A stretch of 61,357 nt of DNA from Dyadobacter crusticola DSM 16708. GTDB lineage: Bacteria > Bacteroidota > Bacteroidia > Cytophagales > Spirosomataceae. The notes under the pieces were generated by a model. The model was given only the letters and a program-made list of their open reading frames with translations. It did no database searches and was not told the origin of the DNA. The DNA lies in NCBI RefSeq assembly GCF_000701505.1, contig NZ_JNJB01000020.1:1-61357 (forward strand). The letters are read 5' to 3'. This document shows positions 37,192 to 44,669 of the stretch, piece by piece (positions within the stretch are counted from its first letter, which is position 1; every line of letters begins with the position of its first letter). The translations under genes and the position numbers were made by a program.

Positions 37192-37971
37192 ATGAAAGTA
37201 AGTTTATCTGCGCTGAGGTTTCAGCTTTTAGCCGTCATTTGTTTTTTGCTTCTCCATGCTGTCTCTGCTCAAACTACGCGGAAACCAGACGTTATTTTGC
37301 TTCGTAATGAAACTAAGCTGGAAGTAATTATCCAGGAAGTAGACGATAGTGTGGTTAAATACAAAAAGGTCAACGACCAGGAAGGTCCGCTGTTTACGAT
37401 TAAAAAGGCAGACATTGTCTCGATTCAGTACGGAAATGGTGAAGTAGAGACGTTTGAAGCAACCTTGGAAGTGCCTAATTATTACGCACCTTCTTCGGCT
37501 GCACCCCGGCAGGTACCGGCCGCTAGCTCTGCGATGGTACCGAGAGGCAACAAGTTTCAGCAGGAATTGCAGACAAGCTCTTCAGACCATTTGAGAGGAA
37601 TATACAAGTACTACAAAACCAAATCTAAAAATGGCCTGGCCATTGGAATCGCAGGTACCTCTGCGGGTCTCATTTTTATGGGGATAGGAACGGGAATAAT
37701 CGCTAAAATCGAGACCGACGCTAATGGAAATTTCCTCACTTACGCGGATGAGCAAAAGGCAATCCGAGGTGCCTGGATGATCATCGGCGGTTTTGCAGGA
37801 GCAGCTACCTTTGGGACAGTTGGATTCGTGAAGGCAGGAAGGAACGGTTCGAAGGCTGGTAAAATAAGAAGAGAGCTGCTGCAAAGAGGTGAGCCGATCG
37901 TATTCAAGTTCAGCCCTGGGTTCAATGCAAGAACGCAAACCGGCTTTCTGACAGTGAATGTACAGTTTTGA
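37192..37971 (+). CDS. exported protein, second of two tandem paralogs
   Basis: 259 aa with a signal peptide (LLAVICFLLLHAVSAQ). The mature domain begins TTRKPDVILLRNETKLEVIIQEVDDSVVKYKKV, parallel to the first paralog. After a Pro/Ala-rich linker (SSAAPRQVPAASSAM) come two Gly-rich hydrophobic segments (GLAIGIAGTSAGLIFMGIGTGIIA and GAWMIIGGFAGAATFGTVGF) and a tail ending LTVNVQF. Both paralogs also share an S-x-x-L-R/D-K/G-x-Y-x-Y-Y motif before the first helix. This supports an old tandem duplication. The function is unknown. Confidence 0.82.
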   Translation: MKVSLSALRFQLLAVICFLLLHAVSAQTTRKPDVILLRNETKLEVIIQEVDDSVVKYKKVNDQEGPLFTIKKADIVSIQYGNGEVETFEATLEVPNYYAPSSAAPRQVPAASSAMVPRGNKFQQELQTSSSDHLRGIYKYYKTKSKNGLAIGIAGTSAGLIFMGIGTGIIAKIETDANGNFLTYADEQKAIRGAWMIIGGFAGAATFGTVGFVKAGRNGSKAGKIRRELLQRGEPIVFKFSPGFNARTQTGFLTVNVQF

Positions 37972-37985
37972 TATTGAGTAATGCA

Positions 37986-38034
37986 TAGAGCCAAAAACGG
38001 CCTGGAAATTATTTCCAGGCCGTTTTTGGCTCTA
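37986..38034. terminator. 23-bp perfect bidirectional terminator hairpin
   Basis: The arms 37986-38008 and 38012-38034 are perfectly complementary, with a 3-nt loop (TTA). Each arm contains a run of five A or T inside a GC-rich stem (CCAAAAACGGCCTGG). It sits 14 nt after the second paralog and 10 nt before the convergent barrel gene's stop. Confidence 0.85.
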
Positions 38035-38044
38035 TATTTCTTTC

Positions 38045-38569
38045 TTAGAACTTGAAAGTGATACCAGCTTTTAATGGAGATGCATTGTAACCTGCTTCTG
38101 CAAAAACCCCAATAGTCGGCTTAAAGTAATAACGGGCGCCTACAAATGCACCAAAAAATACACCGCTACCGTAAGCATCATATCCAACTCCGTCATAAGA
38201 TGAACTTGCAATCCTATATCCCAAGGAAGGACCTGCATATAGATCAAGGTTATCTATTGTTAAAAAGTGTTTTCCGAAGTGGTAAGATCCTCTCGCGCCA
38301 ATACTGAAGAAGTTATATCTCCAACCAGATCCATAAAAACCTCCACCGTAGTTCCATGACACAAAGTCAGCCTGGCCACCGACACTGATGAAGTCGTGAA
38401 CACCACCTTCGAAAGATGCACCCACACCTACGCCGCCGCCGCCGTATGTGCCACCAAGGTTGATACCTGCATTCAGTAATTTATCTCCTTTCTCGAATTG
38501 CGCAAAAGCTTTTTCCGAGGTCGCGCTTAGAACGGACGCAACGAAAAACATGAATAGAATCTTTTTCAT
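38045..38569 (-). CDS. small outer-membrane beta-barrel protein
   Basis: 174 aa with a signal peptide (KKILFMFFVASVLSATSEKAFAQ). The mature part is very rich in Gly, Tyr, Ser and Phe in alternating strands (GGTYGGGGVGVGASFEGGVHDFISVGGQADFVSWNYGGG) and ends in Phe (ITFKF), the typical BAM targeting signal of an eight-strand barrel. Proteins of this sort are auto-named outer membrane beta-barrel protein. The role is unknown. It appears to be a single-gene unit with its own promoter inside an inverted repeat. Confidence 0.85.
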   Translation of the reverse strand: MKKILFMFFVASVLSATSEKAFAQFEKGDKLLNAGINLGGTYGGGGVGVGASFEGGVHDFISVGGQADFVSWNYGGGFYGSGWRYNFFSIGARGSYHFGKHFLTIDNLDLYAGPSLGYRIASSSYDGVGYDAYGSGVFFGAFVGARYYFKPTIGVFAEAGYNASPLKAGITFKF

Positions 38570-38595
38570 CGTAATAGATAAGTTATTGTTAATAA

Positions 38596-38641
38596 TGGCA
38601 CAAATTAAAGCGTTTAATTGAATGCTTCAAAACTTGTGCCA
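38596..38641 (-). promoter_or_regulatory. barrel-gene promoter bracketed by an inverted repeat
   Basis: On the minus strand TTG (38630-38628) and TTAATTTG (38608-38601) are 19 nt apart, one base from the -33/-7 consensus. The arms TGGCACAA (38596-38603) and TTGTGCCA (38634-38641) flank the two elements and extend imperfectly inward. This looks like an operator for a dimeric repressor or looping factor. Confidence 0.5.
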
Positions 38642-38707
38642 TTGTTACTTATTATCCGGGTACCTCCACTTTATTAGTGGCCTTCTATTCATGTTGCAGC
38701 CAGAAAA

Positions 38708-39394
38708 TTAAATTTCCTTGCGTAGCTTTTCTTTAAATACCTTCTTGAACTTATCCAGTTTCGGAGCAATCACAAATGCGCAATAGCCTTGTTCCGGATT
38801 GTTGGCAAAATAGTTTTGGTGGTAATCCTCAGCAGGATAGAACTTCACAGCCTGCGTAATCTCAGTTACGATCGGGTTTGAATACGCACCGGATTTATCC
38901 AGTTCTGTCTTCGCTTTTTCTGCCAGTGCCTTCTGCTCGTCGTTGTGATAAAAAATCACGGAACGATACTGCGTACCCACATCATTTCCCTGGCGATTTA
39001 GTGTTGTCGGGTCGTGGCTGCGGAAAAATGCCTCAAGAAGGTCTGCATAGCTGATCACCTTCGGATCGTACGCTACCTCGACACATTCTGCGTGGCCGGT
39101 ATTACCTGTACAAACCGCTTTGTAATTCGGATTAGGATCGTGGCCGCCGGAGTAACCTGAAACAACCTTCTTCACGCCCTCCAGAGACTCCATTACAGCC
39201 TCTGTGCACCAGAAGCAGCCGGTTCCGAAAGTAGCGGTTTCCATATTCGCAGTATTAACATTCTTCTCGTCAAGCGACGTAAACGCGGTTTCTTTGTCCA
39301 TTTTTCTCTTTTGTTTTTTATCCGACTGAGCGCAAGATATCACAACCATGCAACACAAAAACAAAAACGTCAAAATCGGGATTGTGGTTTTCAT
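38708..39394 (-). CDS. msrA: peptide-methionine (S)-S-oxide reductase, predicted lipoprotein
   Basis: A 228-aa enzyme repairing oxidised methionine in proteins. The catalytic motif GTGCFWCTEA has Cys60 as the nucleophile. The later HAECVEVAYDP and YCAFVIAPK segments are typical. Unlike cytoplasmic MsrA, the protein starts with an export signal (TIPILTFLFLCCMVVISC) whose last Cys (21) fits a lipobox, followed by a charged linker. It should act in the envelope. No msrB is adjacent. The gene is read leftward and is divergent from hemJ. Confidence 0.93.
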   Translation of the reverse strand: MKTTIPILTFLFLCCMVVISCAQSDKKQKRKMDKETAFTSLDEKNVNTANMETATFGTGCFWCTEAVMESLEGVKKVVSGYSGGHDPNPNYKAVCTGNTGHAECVEVAYDPKVISYADLLEAFFRSHDPTTLNRQGNDVGTQYRSVIFYHNDEQKALAEKAKTELDKSGAYSNPIVTEITQAVKFYPAEDYHQNYFANNPEQGYCAFVIAPKLDKFKKVFKEKLRKEI

Positions 39395-39548
39395 TTTACT
39401 GGTTTGGGTTACTTTACAGATTGATTAACGAATCCGACACAAAGAAAGTTTTCTCTGAGGTATTCATGCATTATTTACGAAATTTGCCCGCAAAAAGATC
39501 GCTTAGCCGCGCAGCGCACAGCCTGTCGCCAGATCAAACATCCCCGCT

Positions 39549-40085
39549 ATGACATACCTCCATTTCAAAGCATTGCATATCATTTTCGTCGTCAGCTGGT
39601 TTGCAGGGCTCTTTTATATGCCGCGCCTGTTTGTTTACCATACCGAGGCAGGCGACAAGCCCAGTCCTGAGCGTGAAATACTTTTTGCGCAGTTCACCAA
39701 AATGGAAAAGCTGCTTTGGAATGCAATTATGACACCCGCCTGCTGGCTTACATTGATTTTCGGCTCAATCATGCTGTACATTACGCCGGCGTGGCTGGAT
39801 CAGGGCTGGATGCAGTTAAAGCTGCTTTTTGTCGTCGGCTTGGTAGTATACCATTTTTTCACCCGTAAAATTTTGCTGGAAATCCGAGAGGGAAAATTCC
39901 GTTTTTCATCCTTTCAGCTGCGCCTGTTCAATGAAGTAGCCACGGTATTCCTATTCTCCATTGTTTTTTTAGTGGTATTAAAAAATACCGTCGACTGGCT
40001 TTGGGGAGTTTTGGGGCTGATCGCTTTTGCGGTGCTGATTATGACAGCGGTAAAGACCGTGAAGAAGTTTCGGGAAAAGAAGTGA
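39549..40085 (+). CDS. hemJ: HemJ-type protoporphyrinogen IX oxidase
   Basis: A 178-aa inner-membrane protein with four membrane segments. It catalyses the oxidation of protoporphyrinogen IX in haem synthesis in bacteria that lack HemY or HemG. The first helix holds LHFKALHIIFVVSWFAGLFYMPRLFVYH with the conserved His near residue 10 and the W-F-A-G-x-F-Y motif. The segment WMQLKLLFVVGLVVYH is also characteristic. It stands alone here, divergent from msrA. Confidence 0.9.
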   Translation: MTYLHFKALHIIFVVSWFAGLFYMPRLFVYHTEAGDKPSPEREILFAQFTKMEKLLWNAIMTPACWLTLIFGSIMLYITPAWLDQGWMQLKLLFVVGLVVYHFFTRKILLEIREGKFRFSSFQLRLFNEVATVFLFSIVFLVVLKNTVDWLWGVLGLIAFAVLIMTAVKTVKKFREKK

Positions 40086-40120
40086 GATATCCTCTGCCTT
40101 ATTCGGGCTCAAATACAATA

Positions 40121-40150
40121 AAAAAACCACCGACTAAAAAGCCGGTGGCT
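40121..40150 (-). terminator. icd terminator
   Basis: An 8-bp stem (40127-40134 with 40141-40148, one mismatch) has loop TAAAAA. On the minus strand it is followed by seven T, so it ends the icd transcript 23 nt after the stop. It is less suited to stopping hemJ on the plus strand. Confidence 0.65.
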
Positions 40151-40172
40151 GAAATATAAAGAACCTGATTTG

Positions 40173-41384
40173 TTAAGCCAAAGCAGCTTTCAGGTTGGTA
40201 TCAATTGCTTCGAGGAATTCCTCAGTATATAGGAAGTGCTCGCCGTGTTTCACGTCGTTTCCAAACACACCGATCGCCAAATCCTTCGTCATTTTTCCGC
40301 TTTCAACAGTTTCGATACATACTTTTTCCAAAGCATGGCAGAAATCGATTAATGGCTGATTGTTATCCAGCTTGCCACGGAACGCCAAACCACGTGTCCA
40401 TGCAAAAATTGACGCGATCGGGTTTGTGGAAGTTGGTTTTCCTTTCTGGTGCTCACGATAGTGACGCGTCACTGTTCCGTGTGCTGCCTCCGCTTCCATT
40501 GTTTTACCATCCGGTGTAACAAGTACAGAAGTCATCAAGCCCAATGAGCCAAAACCTTGTGCAACTGTATCAGACTGAACGTCACCGTCATAGTTCTTAC
40601 AAGCCCAAACGAAGTTACCTTCCCATTTCAATGCAGAAGCTACCATATCGTCGATCAAACGGTGCTCGTAATGTACTTTTCCTGCGTATTCTGTTTCGTA
40701 AATTTCCTGGAAAATATCCTTGAAACGTCCGTCGTATTTTTTAAGGATTGTGTTCTTGGTAGACAAATACAATGGCCAGCCTTTGTCCATCGCCACATTG
40801 AAGCAAGCGCGCGCAAATCCACGGATTGAATCGTCGACATTGTACATCGCCATTGCCACACCAGGTCCCTGGAATTGGTAAACTTCGTGCTCAATTACTT
40901 GTCCGTCTTCGCCTTCGAATTTTACAGTAAGCTTTCCTTTACCTGGAACAACGAAATCAGTTGCACGGTACTGGTCACCAAATGCGTGACGACCTACGAT
41001 AATAGGAGCGGTCCAGTTAGTTACCAGTCGGGGAACATTTTGCATTACGATCGGCTCGCGAAAAACAGTTCCGTCCAGGATGTTCCGGATAGTTCCGTTT
41101 GGCGACTTCCACATTTGCTTCAGATTGAATTCCTTCACGCGGTCTTCATCCGGAGTAATTGTTGCGCATTTGATACCAACGCCATATTCTCTGATCGCGT
41201 TGGCTGCATCAACAGTAACCTGATCGTTCGTCTCGTCGCGATACTCAACTCCCAGATCGTAATATTTAATATCTACATCCAGATAAGGTAAAATCAGCTT
41301 TTCCTTGATAAACTTCCAGATGATGCGGGTCATTTCATCGCCATCCAGTTCTACAACGGGATTGTCAACTTTAATTTTGCTCAT
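40173..41384 (-). CDS. icd: NADP-dependent isocitrate dehydrogenase, eukaryote-like type
   Basis: A 403-aa TCA-cycle enzyme producing 2-oxoglutarate, CO2 and NADPH. Sequence features match the homodimeric family shared with eukaryotic IDH1/2 rather than E. coli Icd: the start NPVVELDGDEMTRIIW, WKSPNGTIRNILDGTVFREPI, the substrate-binding Arg-containing RHAFGDQYRATDFV and EAAHGTVTRHYREHQKG. All are intact. It lies alone, divergent from the formyl-THF ligase gene. Confidence 0.96.
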   Translation of the reverse strand: MSKIKVDNPVVELDGDEMTRIIWKFIKEKLILPYLDVDIKYYDLGVEYRDETNDQVTVDAANAIREYGVGIKCATITPDEDRVKEFNLKQMWKSPNGTIRNILDGTVFREPIVMQNVPRLVTNWTAPIIVGRHAFGDQYRATDFVVPGKGKLTVKFEGEDGQVIEHEVYQFQGPGVAMAMYNVDDSIRGFARACFNVAMDKGWPLYLSTKNTILKKYDGRFKDIFQEIYETEYAGKVHYEHRLIDDMVASALKWEGNFVWACKNYDGDVQSDTVAQGFGSLGLMTSVLVTPDGKTMEAEAAHGTVTRHYREHQKGKPTSTNPIASIFAWTRGLAFRGKLDNNQPLIDFCHALEKVCIETVESGKMTKDLAIGVFGNDVKHGEHFLYTEEFLEAIDTNLKAALA

Positions 41385-41532
41385 GTCTTAAATTCTATAC
41401 AATAGTTAAAGATTTGAAATCAAACCGTGAAAGTACAAACAAATGAATAAAAAGGCTGAAAAATCGCGTTAAACCGTGGGCACGTCAGGTTATTTTTTGA
41501 TATTGTCAGGTTTGAAAAACTGCTAAGAGTTC

Positions 41533-42111
41533 ATGAAAAAAGCCTTTTTGCGTAAAGAGTTTTTAGGAAAAAGAATGGCGCTGACGCAGGAAGAACGCGC
41601 TGCACTTAACCTGTCTGTTACAGAAAGAACCCTGAGCTACCTGTCTGGAATTACTTTCTCGACAATACACGTTTTTTTACCACATCCATCAAAAAACGAG
41701 GTGGATTGCCGGCCTCTTATTTCAATACTCAGGAAAACAGCGGCGCCGCCACGCATTGCTGCACCTTATGTTTTGCCAGGAACAAAGGAAATGGAACATT
41801 ATCTTCTGACAGAGGAAAGTATCCTGGTTCTTAACCAATGGAACATTCCTGAACCGGAACCTCAGACTTCCACCCGCATTGAACCCAAGCAGATTGACTT
41901 AGTTCTGGTCCCGCTTCTTGCATTTGATCAACGTGGGTTTCGTGTAGGTTACGGCGGAGGCTATTATGATCGTTTTTTAAGTGAATGCAGAGATGATATC
42001 TTGAAAATAGGTCTGTCCTTTTTTGAGCCGGTACAAGAAATATCGGATACTGACAACTATGATATTCCACTGAATGCTTGCGTTACTCCCTATCAAGTTT
42101 ATAGGTTCTAG
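41533..42111 (+). CDS. 5-formyltetrahydrofolate cyclo-ligase
   Basis: A 192-aa enzyme converting 5-formyl-THF to 5,10-methenyl-THF with ATP (YgfA/MTHFS family). The folate- and ATP-binding signature DLVLVPLLAFDQRGFRVGYGGGYYDRFL is complete, and basic residues at the N-terminus (KKAFLRKEFLGKRMAL) form the usual phosphate-binding helix. Length is normal. The gene is 167 nt upstream of asd and may be separate from it. Confidence 0.93.
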   Translation: MKKAFLRKEFLGKRMALTQEERAALNLSVTERTLSYLSGITFSTIHVFLPHPSKNEVDCRPLISILRKTAAPPRIAAPYVLPGTKEMEHYLLTEESILVLNQWNIPEPEPQTSTRIEPKQIDLVLVPLLAFDQRGFRVGYGGGYYDRFLSECRDDILKIGLSFFEPVQEISDTDNYDIPLNACVTPYQVYRF

Positions 42112-42151
42112 CTGATTGAAGCGGTTGTCAAAGAAAGCGAGTTCCTTTGTT

Positions 42152-42170
42152 AAATACTGTATTTAAATAC
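42152..42170. promoter_or_regulatory. nested palindromes upstream of asd
   Basis: GTATTTAAATAC (42159-42170) is a 12-bp palindrome that shares its left half with AAATAC-T-GTATTT (42152-42164). The pair lies about 110 nt before the asd start, within a possible promoter (TTTG near 42147). It could be an operator or simply AT-rich chance. Confidence 0.3.
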
Positions 42171-42278
42171 ATTAATGAAAGATTCGGGGCATAATCCTAA
42201 ATTTTCGTCGTAAATTCGCGGCACTTTTCGCCTGTGGCGGGAGCAGTCAATTTTATTCATTTTAATCTCAATGCAAGA

Positions 42279-43289
42279 ATGAAAATCGCAGTAGTAGGCG
42301 CTACCGGTTTGGTAGGCGGCGAAATCCTCAAAGTGCTCGAAGAGCGTAATTTCCCGGTAACGGAATTGTTGGCCGTTGCATCAGAAAGATCTGTTGGCAA
42401 GGAAGTTACATTCAAGGGTAAACAGGTCAAGGTGATCGGTTTTGAGGATGCGATTGCAGCTAAGCCTGAGATCGCTATCTTCTCCGCCGGCGGAAGTACC
42501 TCCCTCGAACTAGCGCCAAGATTTGCAGAAGCTGGTATCACGGTTGTGGACAATTCCTCAGCTTGGAGAATGGACCCTACGAAAAAGCTCGTAGTGCCTG
42601 AAATCAATGCAGGCGAGCTGACTAAAGAAGATAAAATTATCGCCAATCCAAACTGCTCTACCATTCAGATGGTGGTCGTTTTGAATCCATTACATAAAAA
42701 ATACAAGATCAAGCGCGTTGTTGTATCCACTTACCAGTCTGTAACGGGTACAGGTAAAGCGGCAGTAGACCAGCTTTTCTCCGAGCGCGCGGGCGATCAT
42801 AGCAAAGGCAAAGTATATCCACACCAGATCGACCTAAATGTACTTCCACACATTGACGTTTTCCTCGATAATGGTTACACCAAGGAGGAAATGAAGATGA
42901 CCAATGAAACCAAGAAGATTATGAGCGACGATAGAATCGCGGTTACTGCCACAACGGTGCGTATCCCGACAATCGGCGGTCACTCGGAAGCGGTGAACAT
43001 TGAGTTTGAAAATGAATTTGATCTGGAAGAAGTACGCGCTATTCTCGCTCAGACTGAGGGTGTAGTTGTTCAGGATGATCCGAAGAATGCAGTATATCCG
43101 ATGCCTTTAACAGCGCACGGAAAAGACGAAACCTTCGTAGGCCGCATTCGTCGTGACGAATCTCAGCCTAAAACATTAAACCTGTGGATAGTAGCAGATA
43201 ATCTCCGCAAAGGTGCTGCGACAAACGCTGTTCAAATTGCGGAGTTCCTGGCGAAGAATGAGCTTGTAGGTGTAACGCAGGAAGCGTAA
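42279..43289 (+). CDS. asd: aspartate-semialdehyde dehydrogenase
   Basis: A 336-aa enzyme making aspartate semialdehyde for Lys/DAP, Thr and Met synthesis. The Rossmann loop VVGATGLVGGEI (residues 5-16), the nucleophile Cys126 in NPNCSTIQ, the STYQSVTGTGKAA segment and the RIPTIGGHSEAVNIE substrate motif are all present. The start is set at ATG 42279 because the extra residues from the GTG at 42234 are unlike the family. A clear terminator follows. Confidence 0.96.
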   Translation: MKIAVVGATGLVGGEILKVLEERNFPVTELLAVASERSVGKEVTFKGKQVKVIGFEDAIAAKPEIAIFSAGGSTSLELAPRFAEAGITVVDNSSAWRMDPTKKLVVPEINAGELTKEDKIIANPNCSTIQMVVVLNPLHKKYKIKRVVVSTYQSVTGTGKAAVDQLFSERAGDHSKGKVYPHQIDLNVLPHIDVFLDNGYTKEEMKMTNETKKIMSDDRIAVTATTVRIPTIGGHSEAVNIEFENEFDLEEVRAILAQTEGVVVQDDPKNAVYPMPLTAHGKDETFVGRIRRDESQPKTLNLWIVADNLRKGAATNAVQIAEFLAKNELVGVTQEA

Positions 43290-43312
43290 TTACTAAATAT
43301 TTAGGAATGGAG

Positions 43313-43339
43313 GAGCTGCCGGAAGGCGGCTCTTTTTTT
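43313..43339 (+). terminator. asd terminator
   Basis: The arms GAGCTGCC (43313-43320) and GGCGGCTC (43325-43332), with one G-U pair and loop GGAA, are followed by seven T. Confidence 0.85.
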
Positions 43340-43442
43340 GTCCCCCCCTAGATCCCCCAAGGGGGACTTTCTCGCATAAATAAAGGCCCCATTAGGGGTT
43401 TGGGGTAACGGGCAAAAGCAAATGCCATTAGGGGTTTGGGGT
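43340..43442. repeat. C/G-rich intergenic repeat unit with direct copies
   Basis: TCCCCCAAGGGGGA (43353-43366) is a tight palindrome within a C-run/G-run stretch. Two identical 18-nt copies of CCATTAGGGGTTTGGGGT lie at 43389-43406 and 43425-43442, 36 nt apart. The text resembles C/G-block repeats often seen between genes in Bacteroidota. It occupies the 3' side of nuoD. Confidence 0.7.
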
Positions 43443-43450
43443 CAAGGCTC

Positions 43451-44668
43451 CTACCTATCAACCTCGCCCATCACCACGTCAATCGAACCAATAATCGCTA
43501 CCAGATCGGCGAGCAAAGCTCCTTTTGAGATTTCTCCAATTACATGCAGATTATTAAAGCAGCAGGAGCGTGCTTTGCACCGGAACGGAATGTCTGAGCG
43601 CCCATCTGCCCGGAAGTAAAATCCCAACTCTCCTTTTGGACTTTCGCCTCTGATGTAAAAATCCATTGCTTTGGGGCGGATCTTCTTGGGTACCAGAGCT
43701 TGCGGGTCAAAGTCACGCGTTCTTTTATAGTCTCCCGTAAGTTGCACGAGGCTTTGTTCTATCATTTTAACAGATTCCCAACATTCGACTACCCTAACCC
43801 AGGTACGGTCCCAGCAGTCGCCCGTTGTCCCCATTTTGCCTTCTCCAATAGGTATATCAAAATCCAGCTCAGGATAAACCGAATATCCGTCCACTTTCCG
43901 GAGATCGTATCTTAATCCTGCACCTCGCAGCATAGGTCCGGTGCAACCGTAGCTGATCGCTACCGGCAAGGGGAGAATACCCACATTTGCAGTTCTTTGA
44001 ATAAAGATCTTATTATCAACAACCAGCTGCTGTAGCTCGATCAGCTTAGGTTTGAGATATTTGGTAAATTCTAAACATCTTTCCTCAAATCCCACAGGCA
44101 AATCGTAGAACAAACCGCCGATCCAGATGTAATTATAAAGCATTCTCGCTCCGCAGGTCCATTCAAGTAGCCTGAGAATTTGCTCCCGGTCGCGCATCAT
44201 CCACAAAAAAGGAGTGTAAGCGCCAATGTCCATTGCGTAAGTTCCCAAAGCCACAAAGTGAGAAGCGAGCCTGTTCAGCTCAGTAACTACTACACGTATG
44301 TATTCAATTCGTTTTGGAATATCATTTTCAATACCCAGCATTTTTTCCACACCTCTTACATAAGCATGTTCAGAGTTCATGGAAGCAACGTAGTCGAGCC
44401 GGTCGACGTAGGGAATGATCTGATTAAATGGGAGTGACTCCGCATGTTTTTCAAAACACCTGTGCAGGTAACCCAAATGCGGTACTACATCAACAACTAC
44501 TTCACCGTCTGTTAGGACTTCCAGACGTAGAACCCCGTGAGTTGAAGGATGTTGCGGACCCATATTCAACACCATTTCTTCGGTACGAAGGTTTTCGGAG
44601 TTGTATTTGGTGGGATCCGAAACCGTCAGATATTCGGGTTTATATTCGTATTGAATGGCGTTGCTCAT
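43451..44668 (-). CDS. nuoD: NADH-quinone oxidoreductase subunit D (isolated)
   Basis: 405 aa, homologous to the 49-kDa subunit of complex I, which lines the quinone site. Diagnostic segments are intact: NMGPQHPSTHGVLRLEV, PHLGYLHRCFEKHAE, DRLDYVASMNSEHAY, MRDREQILRLLEWTCGARM and GYSVYPELDFDIPIGEGKMGTTGDCWDR. No other nuo gene lies within at least 15 kb on either side in this window. The gene starts 1 nt after the stop of a GH10-like gene, so the two are co-transcribed. Confidence 0.95.
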   Translation of the reverse strand: MSNAIQYEYKPEYLTVSDPTKYNSENLRTEEMVLNMGPQHPSTHGVLRLEVLTDGEVVVDVVPHLGYLHRCFEKHAESLPFNQIIPYVDRLDYVASMNSEHAYVRGVEKMLGIENDIPKRIEYIRVVVTELNRLASHFVALGTYAMDIGAYTPFLWMMRDREQILRLLEWTCGARMLYNYIWIGGLFYDLPVGFEERCLEFTKYLKPKLIELQQLVVDNKIFIQRTANVGILPLPVAISYGCTGPMLRGAGLRYDLRKVDGYSVYPELDFDIPIGEGKMGTTGDCWDRTWVRVVECWESVKMIEQSLVQLTGDYKRTRDFDPQALVPKKIRPKAMDFYIRGESPKGELGFYFRADGRSDIPFRCKARSCCFNNLHVIGEISKGALLADLVAIIGSIDVVMGEVDR

Positions 44669-44669
44669 G

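Noticed and set aside
43340..43442. CRISPR-like array from two direct repeats
   Set aside because: Only two 18-nt copies 36 nt apart, no further units and no cas genes.
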